A stretch of DNA of 64,000 nucleotides, taken from NCBI RefSeq assembly GCF_003852405.1, contig NZ_QAJM01000007.1, positions 186,001 to 250,000 on the forward strand, given 5' to 3'. Source of the stretch: Pseudomonas sp. KBW05 (GTDB lineage: Bacteria > Pseudomonadota > Gammaproteobacteria > Pseudomonadales > Pseudomonadaceae). Both the position numbers and the translations under genes were made by a program. Position 1 is the stretch's first letter. The number at the start of each line of letters is the position of its first letter. The notes under the pieces are model-generated. The model had not been told where the DNA came from. It made no database searches and saw only the letters and a list, made by a program, of their open reading frames with translations. Below, piece after piece: positions 9,192 through 17,836 of this stretch.

Positions 9192-12131
9192 ATGAGCCTT
9201 CCAACGCTGGCCAAACTACCGGCCATCCTCCTGCCTTACGCCAGCCGGGCCGAGCAGTCATTTCGTGACGCCGTAGCCACGCTGGGCGACGATCATGGCC
9301 TTTCTGCGTGGTCGCCGCAACGGTGGGCCGACTTCGCCCGCGTGTGTGCGGCCAGTGATTTTGTCATTCAACAGAGCGTTCGTGACCCTTTGATGTTGCT
9401 GGAGCTCGTGGCCTGGGGCGAGCTGGACCGGGGTTTCGCCCCCGGCGAGCTGTGCGGGCAGATTGCTGGCGCGGTGCAACAGGTCGAAACAGAAGATGAG
9501 CTGGGCCGCGTGCTGCGCCGCCAGCGCACTCGCCAGCAAGTGCGCATTATCTGGCGCGACCTGACCCGCCAGGCTGACCTGGTGCAAACCTGCCGCGACC
9601 TGTCCGACATGGCCGACGCCAGCATCGACCAGGCTTACCAGTGGCTGTACCAGCGCCACTGCGCCCAGTTCGGCACGCCCACCGGCCGGCGCAGCGGCGA
9701 GCCGCAGCAGATGGTCATCCTCGGCATGGGCAAGCTCGGCGCGGTGGAGCTGAACCTGTCGTCGGATATCGACCTGATCTTCGCTTACCCCGAAGGCGGC
9801 GAAACCGTGGGTGTGAAGCGGGCGCTGGATAACCAGGAATTTTTCATTCGTCTTGGTCAAAAATTGATCAAGGCCCTCGATCCCATGACCGTCGATGGGT
9901 TTGTGTTCCGCGTCGATATGCGCCTGCGGCCTTACGGTTCGTCCGGCTCGCTGGTGCTCAGCTTCAATGCGCTGGAACAGTATTACCAGGATCAGGGCCG
10001 CGACTGGGAACGCTACGCCATGATCAAGGCGCGGGTGGTCGCGGGTGACCAGGTCGCCGGTGCGCAACTGCTCGACATGCTGCGCCCGTTTGTCTACCGC
10101 CGTTACCTGGACTTCTCCGCCATCGAAGCGCTGCGCACCATGAAGCAGTTGATCCAGCAGGAAGTGCGGCGCAAAGGCATGGCCGACAATATCAAGCTGG
10201 GCTCGGGTGGCATCCGCGAGGTGGAATTTATCGCTCAGGCGTTCCAGTTGATCCACGGCGGCCGCGACCTCAGCCTGCAACAACGTCCGCTGCTCAAGGT
10301 GCTCGGCACCCTGGAAGGCCAGGGCTACTTGCCACCGGCGGTGATCGCAGAGTTGCGCGATGGCTACGAATTCCTGCGATACACCGAACATGCCATCCAG
10401 GCGATTGCCGACCGCCAGACGCAAATGCTCCCGGACACCCCGGAAGACCAGGCACGCATTGCCTTTATGCTGGGCTTTGATGACTGGGCCGCGTTCCACG
10501 AGCGCTTGATGTACTGGCGCGGCCGGGTGGATTGGCACTTCCGCCAGGTTATCGCCGACCCAGATGAAGAAGAGGGCGAAGAAAGCGAATTGGTCGTGGG
10601 GGGCGAGTGGTTGCCGCTGTGGGAAGAATCCCAAGATGAAGAGGCCGCCTGTCGGCAGCTGGCCGAAGGCGGTTTCAGTGACGCCGCCAAGGCCCTCAAA
10701 GCCCTGGCTGGCCTGCGCAACAGCCCGCAATTACGTGCCATGCAACGCCTCGGTCGCGAGCGCCTGGATGCGTTTATCCCGCGCCTGCTGGCCCAGGCGG
10801 TCGAACACGCCAATCCGGACCTGGTCCTGGAGCGTGTATTGCCGCTGGTGGAGGCCGTCGCGCGGCGTTCCGCTTATCTGGTGCTGCTCACGGAAAACCC
10901 CGACGCCCTGCGTCGCCTGTTGACCCTGTGCGCCGCCAGCCCGTGGATCGCCGAGCAAATCACCCGCTTCCCGCTGCTGCTCGATGAATTGCTCAACGAA
11001 GGCCGCCTGTTCAAGCCGCCTCTGGCGCCGGAACTCGCCGCCGAACTGCGCGAGCGCCTCACGCGTATCCCCGAGGACGACCTTGAGCAGCAGATGGAAG
11101 CCCTGCGCCACTTCAAACTGGCTCACCGCCTGCGCGTCGCCGCCTCGGAAATCGCCGGCAGCCTGCCGTTGATGAAAGTCAGCGATTACCTGACCTGGCT
11201 CGCCGAAGCCATCCTTGAGCAAGTGCTGGCCCTGGCCTGGCGCCAGACCGTGGCCCGCCATGGCTCGCCGCAGCGTGTGGATGGCACCCTGTGCGATCCT
11301 GGGTTCATCATTGTCGGTTATGGCAAAGTCGGCGGCATCGAGCTGGGGCATGGTTCGGACCTGGACCTGGTGTTTATCCACGACGGCGATCCGCAGGCCG
11401 AGACCGACGGCGCCAAGCCGATTGATGGCGCGCAGTTCTTCACGCGCCTGGGCCAGCGCATCATTCACCTGCTGACCACCCAGACCAACTCCGGGCAGTT
11501 ATATGAAGTGGACATGCGCCTGCGACCTTCCGGCGCCTCCGGGCTGTTGGTCAGTTCACTGGGAGCCTTCGAGCGCTATCAGGAAAATGAAGCCTGGACC
11601 TGGGAACATCAGGCCCTGATCCGCGCGCGGGTGTTGGTGGGCAGCCAGGATGTGGGCCATGCGTTCGAACAGGTACGGGCCAAAGTGCTCGGGCGTGATC
11701 GCGACCTGGCCACGCTGCGCCAGGAGGTCAGCGAGATGCGCGCCAAGATGCGTGACAACCTCGGCACCAAGGGCACGACGGCCGGCACCGGCGCCAATGC
11801 CTTCGAAGCCACGGTGCTGTTCGACCTCAAGCAGGACGCCGGAGGTATCGTCGATATTGAATTTATGGTGCAATACGCGGCTTTGGCGTGGTCTGCGCAA
11901 CATCCATCGTTGCTGCGCTACACCGACAATATCCGCATTCTGGAAGGCCTGGAGCAGGTGGGCTTGATGCCCGCGGCCGATGCCCATCTGCTGCGCGAGG
12001 TGTATAAGGCCTACCGTTCCGCCGCGCACCGCCAGGCCTTGCAAAACGAGGCCGGCACGGTTGCCGGGGATCAGTTCGCCGACGAACGGCGCCAGGTGAT
12101 GCGAATCTGGAAAGAACTGGGGTTAAGCTGA
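9192..12131 (+). CDS. glnE: Glutamine synthetase adenylyltransferase/adenylyl-removing enzyme
   Basis: A 979-residue bifunctional enzyme that adenylylates glutamine synthetase under nitrogen excess and removes AMP under limitation, in response to PII and glutamine. Two nucleotidyltransferase domains show the signatures MGKLGAVELNLSSDIDLIF (about 177-195) and GYGKVGGIELGHGSDLDLVF (about 710-729), each with the Asp-x-Asp metal ligands. Each is followed by a helical domain, the usual GlnE architecture. The ATG has AAGGA upstream in AAGGATAGACC. The gene is divergent from aceE. Confidence 0.97.
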   Translation: MSLPTLAKLPAILLPYASRAEQSFRDAVATLGDDHGLSAWSPQRWADFARVCAASDFVIQQSVRDPLMLLELVAWGELDRGFAPGELCGQIAGAVQQVETEDELGRVLRRQRTRQQVRIIWRDLTRQADLVQTCRDLSDMADASIDQAYQWLYQRHCAQFGTPTGRRSGEPQQMVILGMGKLGAVELNLSSDIDLIFAYPEGGETVGVKRALDNQEFFIRLGQKLIKALDPMTVDGFVFRVDMRLRPYGSSGSLVLSFNALEQYYQDQGRDWERYAMIKARVVAGDQVAGAQLLDMLRPFVYRRYLDFSAIEALRTMKQLIQQEVRRKGMADNIKLGSGGIREVEFIAQAFQLIHGGRDLSLQQRPLLKVLGTLEGQGYLPPAVIAELRDGYEFLRYTEHAIQAIADRQTQMLPDTPEDQARIAFMLGFDDWAAFHERLMYWRGRVDWHFRQVIADPDEEEGEESELVVGGEWLPLWEESQDEEAACRQLAEGGFSDAAKALKALAGLRNSPQLRAMQRLGRERLDAFIPRLLAQAVEHANPDLVLERVLPLVEAVARRSAYLVLLTENPDALRRLLTLCAASPWIAEQITRFPLLLDELLNEGRLFKPPLAPELAAELRERLTRIPEDDLEQQMEALRHFKLAHRLRVAASEIAGSLPLMKVSDYLTWLAEAILEQVLALAWRQTVARHGSPQRVDGTLCDPGFIIVGYGKVGGIELGHGSDLDLVFIHDGDPQAETDGAKPIDGAQFFTRLGQRIIHLLTTQTNSGQLYEVDMRLRPSGASGLLVSSLGAFERYQENEAWTWEHQALIRARVLVGSQDVGHAFEQVRAKVLGRDRDLATLRQEVSEMRAKMRDNLGTKGTTAGTGANAFEATVLFDLKQDAGGIVDIEFMVQYAALAWSAQHPSLLRYTDNIRILEGLEQVGLMPAADAHLLREVYKAYRSAAHRQALQNEAGTVAGDQFADERRQVMRIWKELGLS

Positions 12132-12171
12132 TTAATCGAGTGACGCCAATCTAATGTGGAAATCGGCTTTA

Positions 12172-12258
12172 TGTGGGAGCGGGCTTGCTCGCGAAGCAGG
12201 CGCTGCGGTCTGTCTGCCAGACCGCGGTGATGCTTTCGCGAGCAAGCCCGCTCCCACA
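12172..12258. repeat. REPIN
   Basis: An inverted REP pair (TGTGGGAGCGGGCTTGCTCG and its complement) lies about 40 nt after the glnE stop, with a spacer reading ...GAAGCAGGCGCTGCGG... that differs from most other copies in the window. Confidence 0.95.
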
Positions 12259-12286
12259 AAAAGCGCGACCTACAGTAATTATCGAG

Positions 12287-12310
12287 GCGGGGAGGCATAA
12301 GCCTCCCCGC
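12287..12310 (+). terminator. Strong hairpin between glnE and waaF, probable terminator
   Basis: A perfect 10-bp stem (GCGGGGAGGC / GCCTCCCCGC) with loop ATAA is followed by ATCGTTTG, so the U-tract is short. It lies 18 nt before the waaF start, so it could also be a 5' UTR structure. Confidence 0.5.
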
Positions 12311-12328
12311 ATCGTTTGTGGAAACTAC

Positions 12329-13363
12329 ATGAATATTCTGATCGTTGGGCCCAGTTGGGTCGGTGACATGGTGATGGCGCAGACACTGTTCCAGTGCCTG
12401 AAACAACGTCATCCCGACTGCCAGATCGACGTGCTCGCCCCTGAGTGGAGCCGTCCGATCCTCGAACGCATGCCCGAAGTGCGCGCGGCCTTGAGCTTTC
12501 CGCTCGGCCACGGTGCCCTGGAGCTGGCGACCCGTCGGCGCATCGGCAAATCCCTGGCCGGCCAGTATGACCAGGCCATCCTGCTGCCCAACTCGCTGAA
12601 GTCGGCGCTGGTGCCGTATTTTGCCGGCATCCCCAAGCGCACTGGCTGGCGCGGCGAGTTCCGCTACGTGCTGCTCAATGACGTGCGCACGCTGGACAAG
12701 GCCCGTTACCCGCTGATGATCGAACGCTTCATGGCCCTGGCGTATGAGCCGGGGGCCGAGTTGCCCAAGCCGTATCCGCGCCCGAGCCTGCAGATCGACC
12801 CGGTGAGCCGCGATGCCGCCCTGGCCAAGTTCGGCCTGAGCCTGGATCGCCCGGTCCTGGCCCTGTGCCCTGGCGCCGAGTTTGGCGAGTCCAAGCGCTG
12901 GCCGTCGGAGCATTACGCCAAGGTCGCCGAGATGAAAATCCGCGAAGGCTGGCAGGTGTGGCTGTTTGGTTCGAAGAAGGATCACCCGGTGGGCGAAGAC
13001 ATTCGCCAGCGCCTGATCCCCGGCCTGCGCGAAGAGGCGGTGAACCTCAGTGGCGATACGTCGCTGGCCGAGGCCATCGACCTGTTGTCCTGCGCTGATT
13101 CGGTGGTGTCCAACGACTCTGGTCTGATGCACGTCGCGGCGGCGCTGAACCGCCCGTTGGTGGCGGTGTATGGCTCCACGTCGCCGGGTTTCACCCCGCC
13201 GCTGGCCGACAAGGTTGAAGTGGTGCGCCTGGGTCTGGATTGCAGCCCATGTTTTGATCGTACTTGCCGTTTCGGCCACTACAACTGCATGCGCCAGTTG
13301 CTGCCGCAGCCGGTCAACGAAGCCTTGCAGCGGTTGCAAGGCTCTGTGGTCGAGGTCCGATAG
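12329..13363 (+). CDS. waaF: ADP-heptose:LPS heptosyltransferase II
   Basis: A 344-residue GT9 enzyme that transfers the second L-glycero-D-manno-heptose to heptose I of the inner core at the inner face of the cytoplasmic membrane. It begins MNILIVGPSWVGDMVMAQTL, the family N-terminus, and contains the donor-site motifs PGAEFGESKRWP and SNDSGLMHVAAAL. The C-terminal Cys cluster (CSPCFDRTCRFGHYNC) is typical of WaaF. I start at the ATG at 12329 because the upstream in-frame codons are translated REP sequence. It is the first gene of a tightly packed core-oligosaccharide operon. Confidence 0.96.
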   Translation: MNILIVGPSWVGDMVMAQTLFQCLKQRHPDCQIDVLAPEWSRPILERMPEVRAALSFPLGHGALELATRRRIGKSLAGQYDQAILLPNSLKSALVPYFAGIPKRTGWRGEFRYVLLNDVRTLDKARYPLMIERFMALAYEPGAELPKPYPRPSLQIDPVSRDAALAKFGLSLDRPVLALCPGAEFGESKRWPSEHYAKVAEMKIREGWQVWLFGSKKDHPVGEDIRQRLIPGLREEAVNLSGDTSLAEAIDLLSCADSVVSNDSGLMHVAAALNRPLVAVYGSTSPGFTPPLADKVEVVRLGLDCSPCFDRTCRFGHYNCMRQLLPQPVNEALQRLQGSVVEVR

Positions 13364-13364
13364 T

Positions 13365-14426
13365 TTGCGCGTCCTGGTAATCAAGACCTCATCCCTGGGC
13401 GACGTGATCCACGCCTTGCCGGCACTCACTGATGCCGCGCGGGCGATCCCCGGCATTCAATTCGACTGGGTGGTAGAAGAAGGCTTCGCCGAGATTCCCA
13501 CCTGGCACCCGGCGGTCGACAAGGTGATCCCGGTGGCGATTCGCCGCTGGCGCAAAAACATCTGGCAGACCATCAAGAGTGGCGAGTGGCGGCGCTTCAA
13601 GCAGCGTGTCCAAGCGACCAAATATGACCTGGTAATCGACGCCCAAGGCCTGCTGAAAAGCGCCTGGCTGACTCGCTACGTGCGCGCGCCCGTGGCCGGG
13701 TTCGACAAAAACTCCGCCCGTGAGCCGATGGCCGCGCGCTTCTACTCCCGACGTCTGGCCGTGGCCCGTGGCCAACACGCGGTGGAGCGCCTGCGCCAAC
13801 TGTTTGCCGTGGCCCTCGGTTATGACCTGCCCAAGGGCCTGGGAGACTATGGCCTGAGCGTTGAAAAACTGCTTGGCCTGCCGCCGAAAAAGCCCTTCGT
13901 CCTGCTGCTGCACGGCACCACCTGGGACACCAAGCATTGGCCCGAAGCTTACTGGCGCGAGCTGGCCGAGCGCATGGGCCGCTTGGGTGTGGACGTGAAG
14001 CTGCCGTGGGGCAACGCCGCTGAAAAAGCCCGCGCCGACCGCCTGGCCCACGGCTTGACGAACGCCGAAGTGCTGCCCAAGCTGAACCTGGCCGGCGTCG
14101 CCCGCGTGCTGGCCGGCGCTCGCGCCTGTGTGGCGGTGGACACCGGCCTCGGTCACCTGGCCGCCGCGCTGGATGTGCCGACCATTTCCCTGTTCGGCCC
14201 CACCAACCCGGGCCTGACCGGCGCTTATGGCAAGGGCCAGATTCACCTGGGCAGCGACTTCCCCTGCGCGCCCTGCCTGCAAAAGCAATGTACCTATCAA
14301 CCGACGGCCGACGACCTGCGTCGGTTCGACCTCAAGCGCGAGTCGCCCCTGTGCTTCACGCGCCTGAACCCTGAGCGTGTGGCCAGCCGACTGAGCACGT
14401 TGTTATTGGCTGAGGAGCTGCACTGA
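13365..14426 (+). CDS. waaC: ADP-heptose:LPS heptosyltransferase I
   Basis: A 353-residue GT9 enzyme that adds the first heptose to Kdo2-lipid A. The start is a TTG at 13365, one base after the waaF stop, giving the conserved N-terminus LRVLVIKTSSLGDVIHALPA (read with Met). Donor-binding motifs follow: LHGTTWDTKHWPEAYW, VAVDTGLGHLAAAL and LFGPTNPGLTG. An ATG start would delete the nucleotide-binding N-terminus, which supports TTG. Translational coupling to waaF and to waaG (ATGA overlap at 14423-14428) is evident. Confidence 0.95.
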   Translation: MRVLVIKTSSLGDVIHALPALTDAARAIPGIQFDWVVEEGFAEIPTWHPAVDKVIPVAIRRWRKNIWQTIKSGEWRRFKQRVQATKYDLVIDAQGLLKSAWLTRYVRAPVAGFDKNSAREPMAARFYSRRLAVARGQHAVERLRQLFAVALGYDLPKGLGDYGLSVEKLLGLPPKKPFVLLLHGTTWDTKHWPEAYWRELAERMGRLGVDVKLPWGNAAEKARADRLAHGLTNAEVLPKLNLAGVARVLAGARACVAVDTGLGHLAAALDVPTISLFGPTNPGLTGAYGKGQIHLGSDFPCAPCLQKQCTYQPTADDLRRFDLKRESPLCFTRLNPERVASRLSTLLLAEELH

Positions 14427-15550
14427 TGCAACTGGCTTTCGTTTTGTACAAATACTTCCCCTTCGGTGGCTTGCAGCGCGACTTTATGCGCATCGCCCTG
14501 GAGTGCCAGCAGCGCGGCCATAAAATCCGCGTGTACACGCTGATCTGGGAAGGCGACATCCCGCCCGGCTTCGAAGTGCTGGTGGCGCCGGTCAAGGCGT
14601 TCTTCAACCATCGGCGCAACGAGAAACTCAGCGCCTGGATGGAAGCGGACCTGGCCAAGCGCCCGGTGGATCGCCTGATCGGCTTCAACAAAATGCCCGG
14701 CCTGGACGTGTACTACGCCGCCGACGGCTGCTTCGAAGACAAGGCACAAAACCTGCGCCATTCGCTGTACCGCTATTTTGGCCGCTACAAGCACTTCGCC
14801 GAGTACGAGCGTGCAGTGTTTGCCAAGGACGCCAAGACCGAAATCCTGATGATTTCCGAAGTGCAGCAGCCGCTGTTCATCAAACATTACGACACGCCGC
14901 TGGAACGCTTCCACCTGCTGCCGCCGGGCATTGCCCAGGACCGTCGTGCACCGCCGAATGCGGCTGAAATCCGCGAAGGCTTTCGCAAGGAATTCAACCT
15001 CGGTGACGACGACCTGCTGCTGGTGCAGATCGGTTCCGGCTTCAAGACCAAGGGCGTTGATCGCAGCCTCAAGGCTGTGGCCGCACTGCCGGCAGAGCTG
15101 AAAAAACGCACGCGCCTGTTTGTAATCGGCCAGGACGACCCCAAGGTATTCCAACTGCAAAGCGCCACGCTGGGGCTGGGGGACAACGTGCAGTTCCTCA
15201 AGGGCCGCAGCGACATCCCGCGCTTCCTGCTGGGCGCCGATCTGTTGATCCACCCGGCGTACAACGAAAACACCGGCACCGTATTGCTCGAAGCCCTGGT
15301 GGCCGGGCTGCCGGTGCTGGTCTCGGCGGTATGTGGTTATGCCCATTACATCGCCGAAGCCGATTGCGGCCTGGTGCTGGATGAGCCGTTCGAACAAGCA
15401 CAGCTCAACCGCTACCTGACGCAAATGATCAGCGACACTGCACAGCGCGCGGCCTGGGGCCGCAATGGGTTGGCCTTTGCCGAGACGGCCGACCTCTACA
15501 GCATGCCGCAGCACGCTGCGGATGTGATTCTGGCGGAGCCGAAACGATGA
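14426..15550 (+). CDS. waaG: UDP-glucose:(heptosyl)LPS glucosyltransferase WaaG
   Basis: A 374-residue GT-B, GT4-family transferase that adds the first hexose of the outer core to heptose II. The N-terminal acceptor domain begins MQLAFVLYKYFPFGGLQRDF, and the donor domain contains QIGSGFKTKGVDRSL and the GT4 retaining motif HPAYNENTGTVLLEALVAGLP (E-x7-E). The start overlaps the waaC stop. In Pseudomonas this enzyme probably adds an N-acetylgalactosamine-type residue rather than glucose, which I cannot decide from sequence. Confidence 0.94.
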   Translation: MQLAFVLYKYFPFGGLQRDFMRIALECQQRGHKIRVYTLIWEGDIPPGFEVLVAPVKAFFNHRRNEKLSAWMEADLAKRPVDRLIGFNKMPGLDVYYAADGCFEDKAQNLRHSLYRYFGRYKHFAEYERAVFAKDAKTEILMISEVQQPLFIKHYDTPLERFHLLPPGIAQDRRAPPNAAEIREGFRKEFNLGDDDLLLVQIGSGFKTKGVDRSLKAVAALPAELKKRTRLFVIGQDDPKVFQLQSATLGLGDNVQFLKGRSDIPRFLLGADLLIHPAYNENTGTVLLEALVAGLPVLVSAVCGYAHYIAEADCGLVLDEPFEQAQLNRYLTQMISDTAQRAAWGRNGLAFAETADLYSMPQHAADVILAEPKR

Positions 15551-16353
15551 AGTTGATTCTTGCCGAACCGTTCAAGACGTTGTGGGCCGGGCGTGACGCC
15601 TTTGCCGAAGTCGAGAAGCTGCAAGGCGAAGTATTCCGTGAGCTGGCGGCGCGGCGCACATTGCGCACCGTGGTTGAGGGCCGTCCGTATTTCGTGAAGA
15701 TCCACCGTGGCATCGGCTGGGGTGAGATCTTCAAGAACCTGATCACCGCCAAGCTGCCAGTGCTCGGCGCGGGCCTGGAGTGGGCGGCGATCCATCGCCT
15801 GCAAGCCCTCGGCGTGCCTACCATGACCGGCGTGGCGTTTGGCGAGAAGGGCAGCAATCCGGCGGACCAGCACTCGTTCATCATCACCGAAGAGCTGGCG
15901 CCCACCGTCAGCCTGGAAGACCTGACAGTCAACTGGGTGGCCGAACCGCCGGCACCGGCGCTGCGCCATGCGCTCACCGCCGAGCTGGCGCGCATGGTCG
16001 GCGATATGCACCGGGGCGGCGTGAACCATCGCGACTGCTACCTGTGCCACTTCCTGCTGGACACTGCAAAACCCATCGACGCAAAAGACATCAAGCTGTC
16101 GGTGATCGACCTGCACCGCGCCCAATTGCGTAACCACTTGCCGCTGCGCTGGCGCGACAAGGACTTGTCCGCGCTGTATTACTCGGCGCTGGAAATCGGC
16201 CTGACCCGGCGTGACAAGTTGCGCTTCCTCAAGGGCTACTTCCGCCAGCCGCTGCGCCAGATCCTCGCCGAGCAATCGGCGTCCCTGAGCCTGATGCAGC
16301 GCAAGGCCGACAAGCTCTACGCGCGCAAGCAACGTTACGGGGATGCGATCTGA
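15547..16353 (+). CDS. waaP: LPS core heptose(I) kinase WaaP
   Basis: A 268-residue protein-kinase-fold enzyme that phosphorylates heptose I, a modification important for outer-membrane integrity in Pseudomonas. Visible kinase elements are the lysine in PYFVKIHR (about residue 44), EWAAIHRL, and the catalytic loop NHRDCYLCHF with Asp and a terminal His in place of the usual Asn, as in the WaaP family. VIDLHRAQ carries the metal-binding Asp. It overlaps waaG by four bases and the next kinase gene by one. Confidence 0.95.
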   Translation: MKLILAEPFKTLWAGRDAFAEVEKLQGEVFRELAARRTLRTVVEGRPYFVKIHRGIGWGEIFKNLITAKLPVLGAGLEWAAIHRLQALGVPTMTGVAFGEKGSNPADQHSFIITEELAPTVSLEDLTVNWVAEPPAPALRHALTAELARMVGDMHRGGVNHRDCYLCHFLLDTAKPIDAKDIKLSVIDLHRAQLRNHLPLRWRDKDLSALYYSALEIGLTRRDKLRFLKGYFRQPLRQILAEQSASLSLMQRKADKLYARKQRYGDAI

Positions 16354-17087
16354 TGGCGGGTTGGAACCTGGAACCGGCCTACGCCAACCTGGCGGATGAT
16401 TTTGGCAGCCTTGAGGCGGTATTCGCCCTGCAAGGCGAGCAACTGACCCACGACCCGCTGTCGGAAGTGATCCGCGTCGAGCGCGGCGGGGTCAATTACT
16501 ACGTCAAGCGCTACACCGGTGCCGGCAAGGGCTTGCGCCGCTACCTGGGCAAGCCGCGGGTCAAGTCCGAATGGCAGAACCTCAAGCGCTTCGCCAAGTG
16601 GGGCATTCCCACCGCCGACGTGATCGCCTGGGGCCTGGAGCGCAACGGCCTGGCGTACGACCGGGGCGCGATGATCACCCGTGAGCTGCCGCGCACCGAA
16701 GACCTGTCGGTGCTCGCCGAGCGCGACGATGCACGCCTGCACGATCCGAAGTGGGTCGACGCGGTCAGCCGCCAGCTCGCCGAATACACGCGCACCATGC
16801 ACGATCACCGCTTCACCCATAACGACTTGAAGTGGCGCAACCTGCTGATCGACGACCAGCAGACCCTGTACCTGATCGATTGCCCGAACGGCGATTTCTG
16901 GCGCGGGTTCTGGCTCAAGTACCGCATCACCAAGGACCTGGCCTGTCTCGACAAGGTGGCCAAATATCACCTGTCGGCCACCCAGCGCCTGCGTTTCTAC
17001 ATGCAATACCGCCAGCGGCGTCACCTGAGCGCCTCGGACAAACGGCGGATTCGCCACGTGGTGAAGTTTTTTGAGGGGCGCGAATGA
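16353..17087 (+). CDS. InaA-family LPS kinase (WapP-like)
   Basis: A 244-residue kinase-fold protein of the lipopolysaccharide kinase (InaA/WaaP) family. The catalytic loop THNDLKWRNLLI has the Asp and Asn of an active kinase, and YLIDCPNGDF carries the DFG-like Asp. The lysine in VNYYVKRYTG matches the ATP-binding Lys. It overlaps waaP and the next gene (ATGA at 17084-17087). Its position after waaP matches the P. aeruginosa kinase proposed to phosphorylate heptose II (PA5008, called WapP as I recall); the substrate here is inferred. Confidence 0.85.
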   Translation: MAGWNLEPAYANLADDFGSLEAVFALQGEQLTHDPLSEVIRVERGGVNYYVKRYTGAGKGLRRYLGKPRVKSEWQNLKRFAKWGIPTADVIAWGLERNGLAYDRGAMITRELPRTEDLSVLAERDDARLHDPKWVDAVSRQLAEYTRTMHDHRFTHNDLKWRNLLIDDQQTLYLIDCPNGDFWRGFWLKYRITKDLACLDKVAKYHLSATQRLRFYMQYRQRRHLSASDKRRIRHVVKFFEGRE

Positions 17088-17836
17088 CTGACTTCCTGGC
17101 GGCTGAAGACCGTGCGCTGCTGGAGCGCCACGGCCTGGCCACATTCGATGCGCTGTGGGCCAAGCAGCTGGACGCGGTGGACGAACCAAACACCAGTCGC
17201 GGCGGCTGGAGCAGCGTGTTTCGCCTGGAGCTCGACGGCCATGGTTATTGCCTCAAGCGCCAGAGCAACTACCTGACGCGTAGCCTGCACCGACCGTTTG
17301 GCGAACCGAGTTTCTCCCGCGAATTCCGCAATATCAGCCGTTACCGCAAGCTCGGCATCCCGGCGTTGCAGGCCGCGTTCTACGGCGAGCGCAAGGTGGC
17401 TGGTGAGCATCGCGCGATGCTGCTGACCCGCGCGCTCGACGGCTGGAATGACCTGGATTCATTGCTCGACGAGTGGCCGCAACTGAGCGATGCCCAGCAC
17501 GCTGCGATCCTGCTGGCTTGCGGCCAACTGGCGCGTCGGTTGCACAGTGTCGGCCAGGTGCACGGCTGTTTTTATCCGAAGCATATTTTCCTGCAGGCCA
17601 CCGGCGACGGTTACGCCGCGCAGTTGATCGACCTGGAAAAAACCCGCCCGCTGCTGTTCGGCTGGCGTGATCGGGTCAAGGATTTGGAGCCGCTGTTGCG
17701 CCGCGCACCACAATGGTCTGATGCGCAGGTGCGCCAATTGTTGGCGGCGTACCTCGATCAACCCGAGGACAGTGCGCTGGTTGCCACGTGGTACCAGCGC
17801 CTGAGCGCCCGTCGTAGCCACAAGGAAAACCGTTGA
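17084..17836 (+). CDS. InaA-family kinase-like protein with altered catalytic loop
   Basis: A 250-residue kinase-fold protein of the InaA family in the LPS core operon. The ATP-lysine region GYCLKRQSNYL and the metal-binding LIDLEKTRP are present. The catalytic loop, however, reads HGCFYPKHIF: the Asp of HxD is replaced by Cys and the Asn position is His. It may be a divergent or non-catalytic kinase, or use another base; HGCFYPKH itself seems characteristic of an InaA subgroup, to my recollection. It is translationally coupled to both neighbours (4-nt and 1-nt overlaps). It corresponds in position to PA5007. Confidence 0.82.
   Translation: MTDFLAAEDRALLERHGLATFDALWAKQLDAVDEPNTSRGGWSSVFRLELDGHGYCLKRQSNYLTRSLHRPFGEPSFSREFRNISRYRKLGIPALQAAFYGERKVAGEHRAMLLTRALDGWNDLDSLLDEWPQLSDAQHAAILLACGQLARRLHSVGQVHGCFYPKHIFLQATGDGYAAQLIDLEKTRPLLFGWRDRVKDLEPLLRRAPQWSDAQVRQLLAAYLDQPEDSALVATWYQRLSARRSHKENR

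Noticed and set aside
12287-12310. Attachment site or mobile-element end at the hairpin before waaF
   Set aside because: No flanking direct repeats, integrase or transposase; a terminator or leader hairpin explains it better.
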